DNA of 6,598 nucleotides. Origin: Bacillota bacterium (GTDB taxonomy: Bacteria; Bacillota; Clostridia; Tissierellales; Peptoniphilaceae). The stretch is from NCBI GenBank assembly GCA_023418835.1, contig JAEZYW010000105.1, forward strand, positions 1-6,598, read 5' to 3'. Every line of letters begins with the position of its first letter. Position 1 is the stretch's first letter. A model generated the notes under the pieces. It saw only the letters and a program-made list of their open reading frames with translations, was not told where the DNA came from and ran no database searches. The translations under genes were made by a program, and so were the position numbers. Shown in pieces: positions 6,288 through 6,598 of this stretch.

Positions 6288-6310
6288 ACCGCGAGCAAAT
6301 CGTGGTTTTT
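6286..6310 (+). terminator. Rho-independent terminator closing the operon
   Basis: AAACCGCG (6286-6293) pairs with CGTGGTTT (6301-6308) over 8 positions with one G-U wobble, around a 7-base loop. It ends in a run of five T's (6306-6310). The first bases of the hairpin overlap the stop codon of the preceding gene. Three of the T's are in the stem, so the unpaired U-tract is short and read-through to ychF is possible. Confidence 0.65.
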
Positions 6311-6343
6311 CATTTGTAGATTGAAATTTTAGAGGAGAAATAA

Positions 6344-6598
6344 ATGAAATTAGGAATTGTAGGTCTTCCAAACGTAGGGAAAAGCACCCTATTTAATGCT
6401 ATTACTCATTCTCAGGTAGAAGCTCAAAACTACCCCTTTGCAACAATTGAACCGAATATAGGAGTAGTCAACGTACCTGATGATAGATTAGAAGTACTTT
6501 CAAAAATATACGGATCTGAAAGAATTTTGCCTGCTACAATAGAATTTTATGATATAGCAGGTCTTGTAAAGGGAGCTAGCGAGGGAGAAGGACTAGGA
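6344..6598 (+). CDS. ychF: Redox-regulated P-loop ATPase YchF (OLA1 family), N-terminal part, partial at right edge
   Basis: YchF is a universally conserved Obg-family P-loop protein that binds ribosomes, prefers ATP to GTP, and is linked to stress responses. The visible 85 residues begin [20 protein letters not shown]. The P-loop GLPNVGKS is at 7-14, the switch I region [10 protein letters not shown] at 29-38 and the switch II/G3 motif [16 protein letters not shown] at 70-85. Leu74 stands where Ras-type proteins have the catalytic glutamine, the hallmark of this class. The switch I position that is often Cys (NYPFCTIEPN) is Ala33 here. The ATG at 6344 has GGAG at 6334-6337, 6 bases upstream. 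The specificity motif that favours ATP and the TGS domain lie beyond the window. The gene follows a terminator, and I see no convincing promoter in the 33-base gap between them. Confidence 0.96.
   Translation, partial: MKLGIVGLPNVGKSTLFNAITHSQVEAQNYPFATIEPNIGVVNVPDDRLEVLSKIYGSERILPATIEFYDIAGLVKGASEGEGLG

Noticed and set aside
6311..6343. Promoter search in the gap before ychF
   Set aside because: TTGTAG and TTGAAA resemble -35 elements, but no -10 falls at a usable distance before the ATG.

Overview
This window is a stretch of core chromosome from an AT-rich, low-G+C Gram-positive bacterium (Firmicutes/Bacillota). The Asp23-FakA-RecG-RsmD-CoaD gene order, the strong GGAGG-type ribosome binding sites and the use of GTG and TTG starts all fit clostridia-like anaerobes. 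The Tissierellia/Peptoniphilaceae are a reasonable guess, but I cannot fix the genus by reading alone. Every gene is on the + strand and closely packed. I see no mobile element, CRISPR array, tRNA or rRNA.

Layout. Positions 1-587 hold the C-terminal end of pnp (polynucleotide phosphorylase: end of the catalytic core, KH and S1 domains), open at the left edge. A hairpin followed by a T-run at 592-640 is a good Rho-independent terminator. After it come an Asp23/YloU-family gene (684-1037), the fatty acid kinase fakA (1054-2715, GTG start), recG (2715-4763, overlapping fakA by one base), rsmD (4810-5352), coaD (5354-5830, TTG start) and a small coiled-coil gene (5847-6287). I read the last as a SepIVA-like/DivIVA-type protein of the kind often labelled 'ATPase'. 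A second, weaker terminator at 6286-6310 closes this run. The window ends inside ychF (6344 to the right edge).

How the genes fit together. From 684 to 6287 the genes look like one transcription unit, with gaps of 1-46 bases, one stop/start overlap (TAATG) and one ribosome binding site lying inside the preceding gene. They cover different jobs: FakA phosphorylates exogenous fatty acids for phospholipid synthesis, RecG remodels stalled replication forks, RsmD methylates 16S rRNA, and CoaD makes dephospho-CoA. Asp23 and the coiled-coil protein are envelope-associated or structural and poorly understood. Two possible internal promoters (4765-4793 and 5796-5824) could uncouple the downstream genes.

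Four start sites were settled from ribosome binding sites: Asp23 at 684, rsmD at 4810, coaD at a TTG at 5354, and fakA at a GTG at 1054. Nothing here looks like an unknown defence or mobile system. The least understood item is the 146-residue protein after coaD, with a hendecad-type repeat and an N-terminal region resembling actinobacterial SepIVA.
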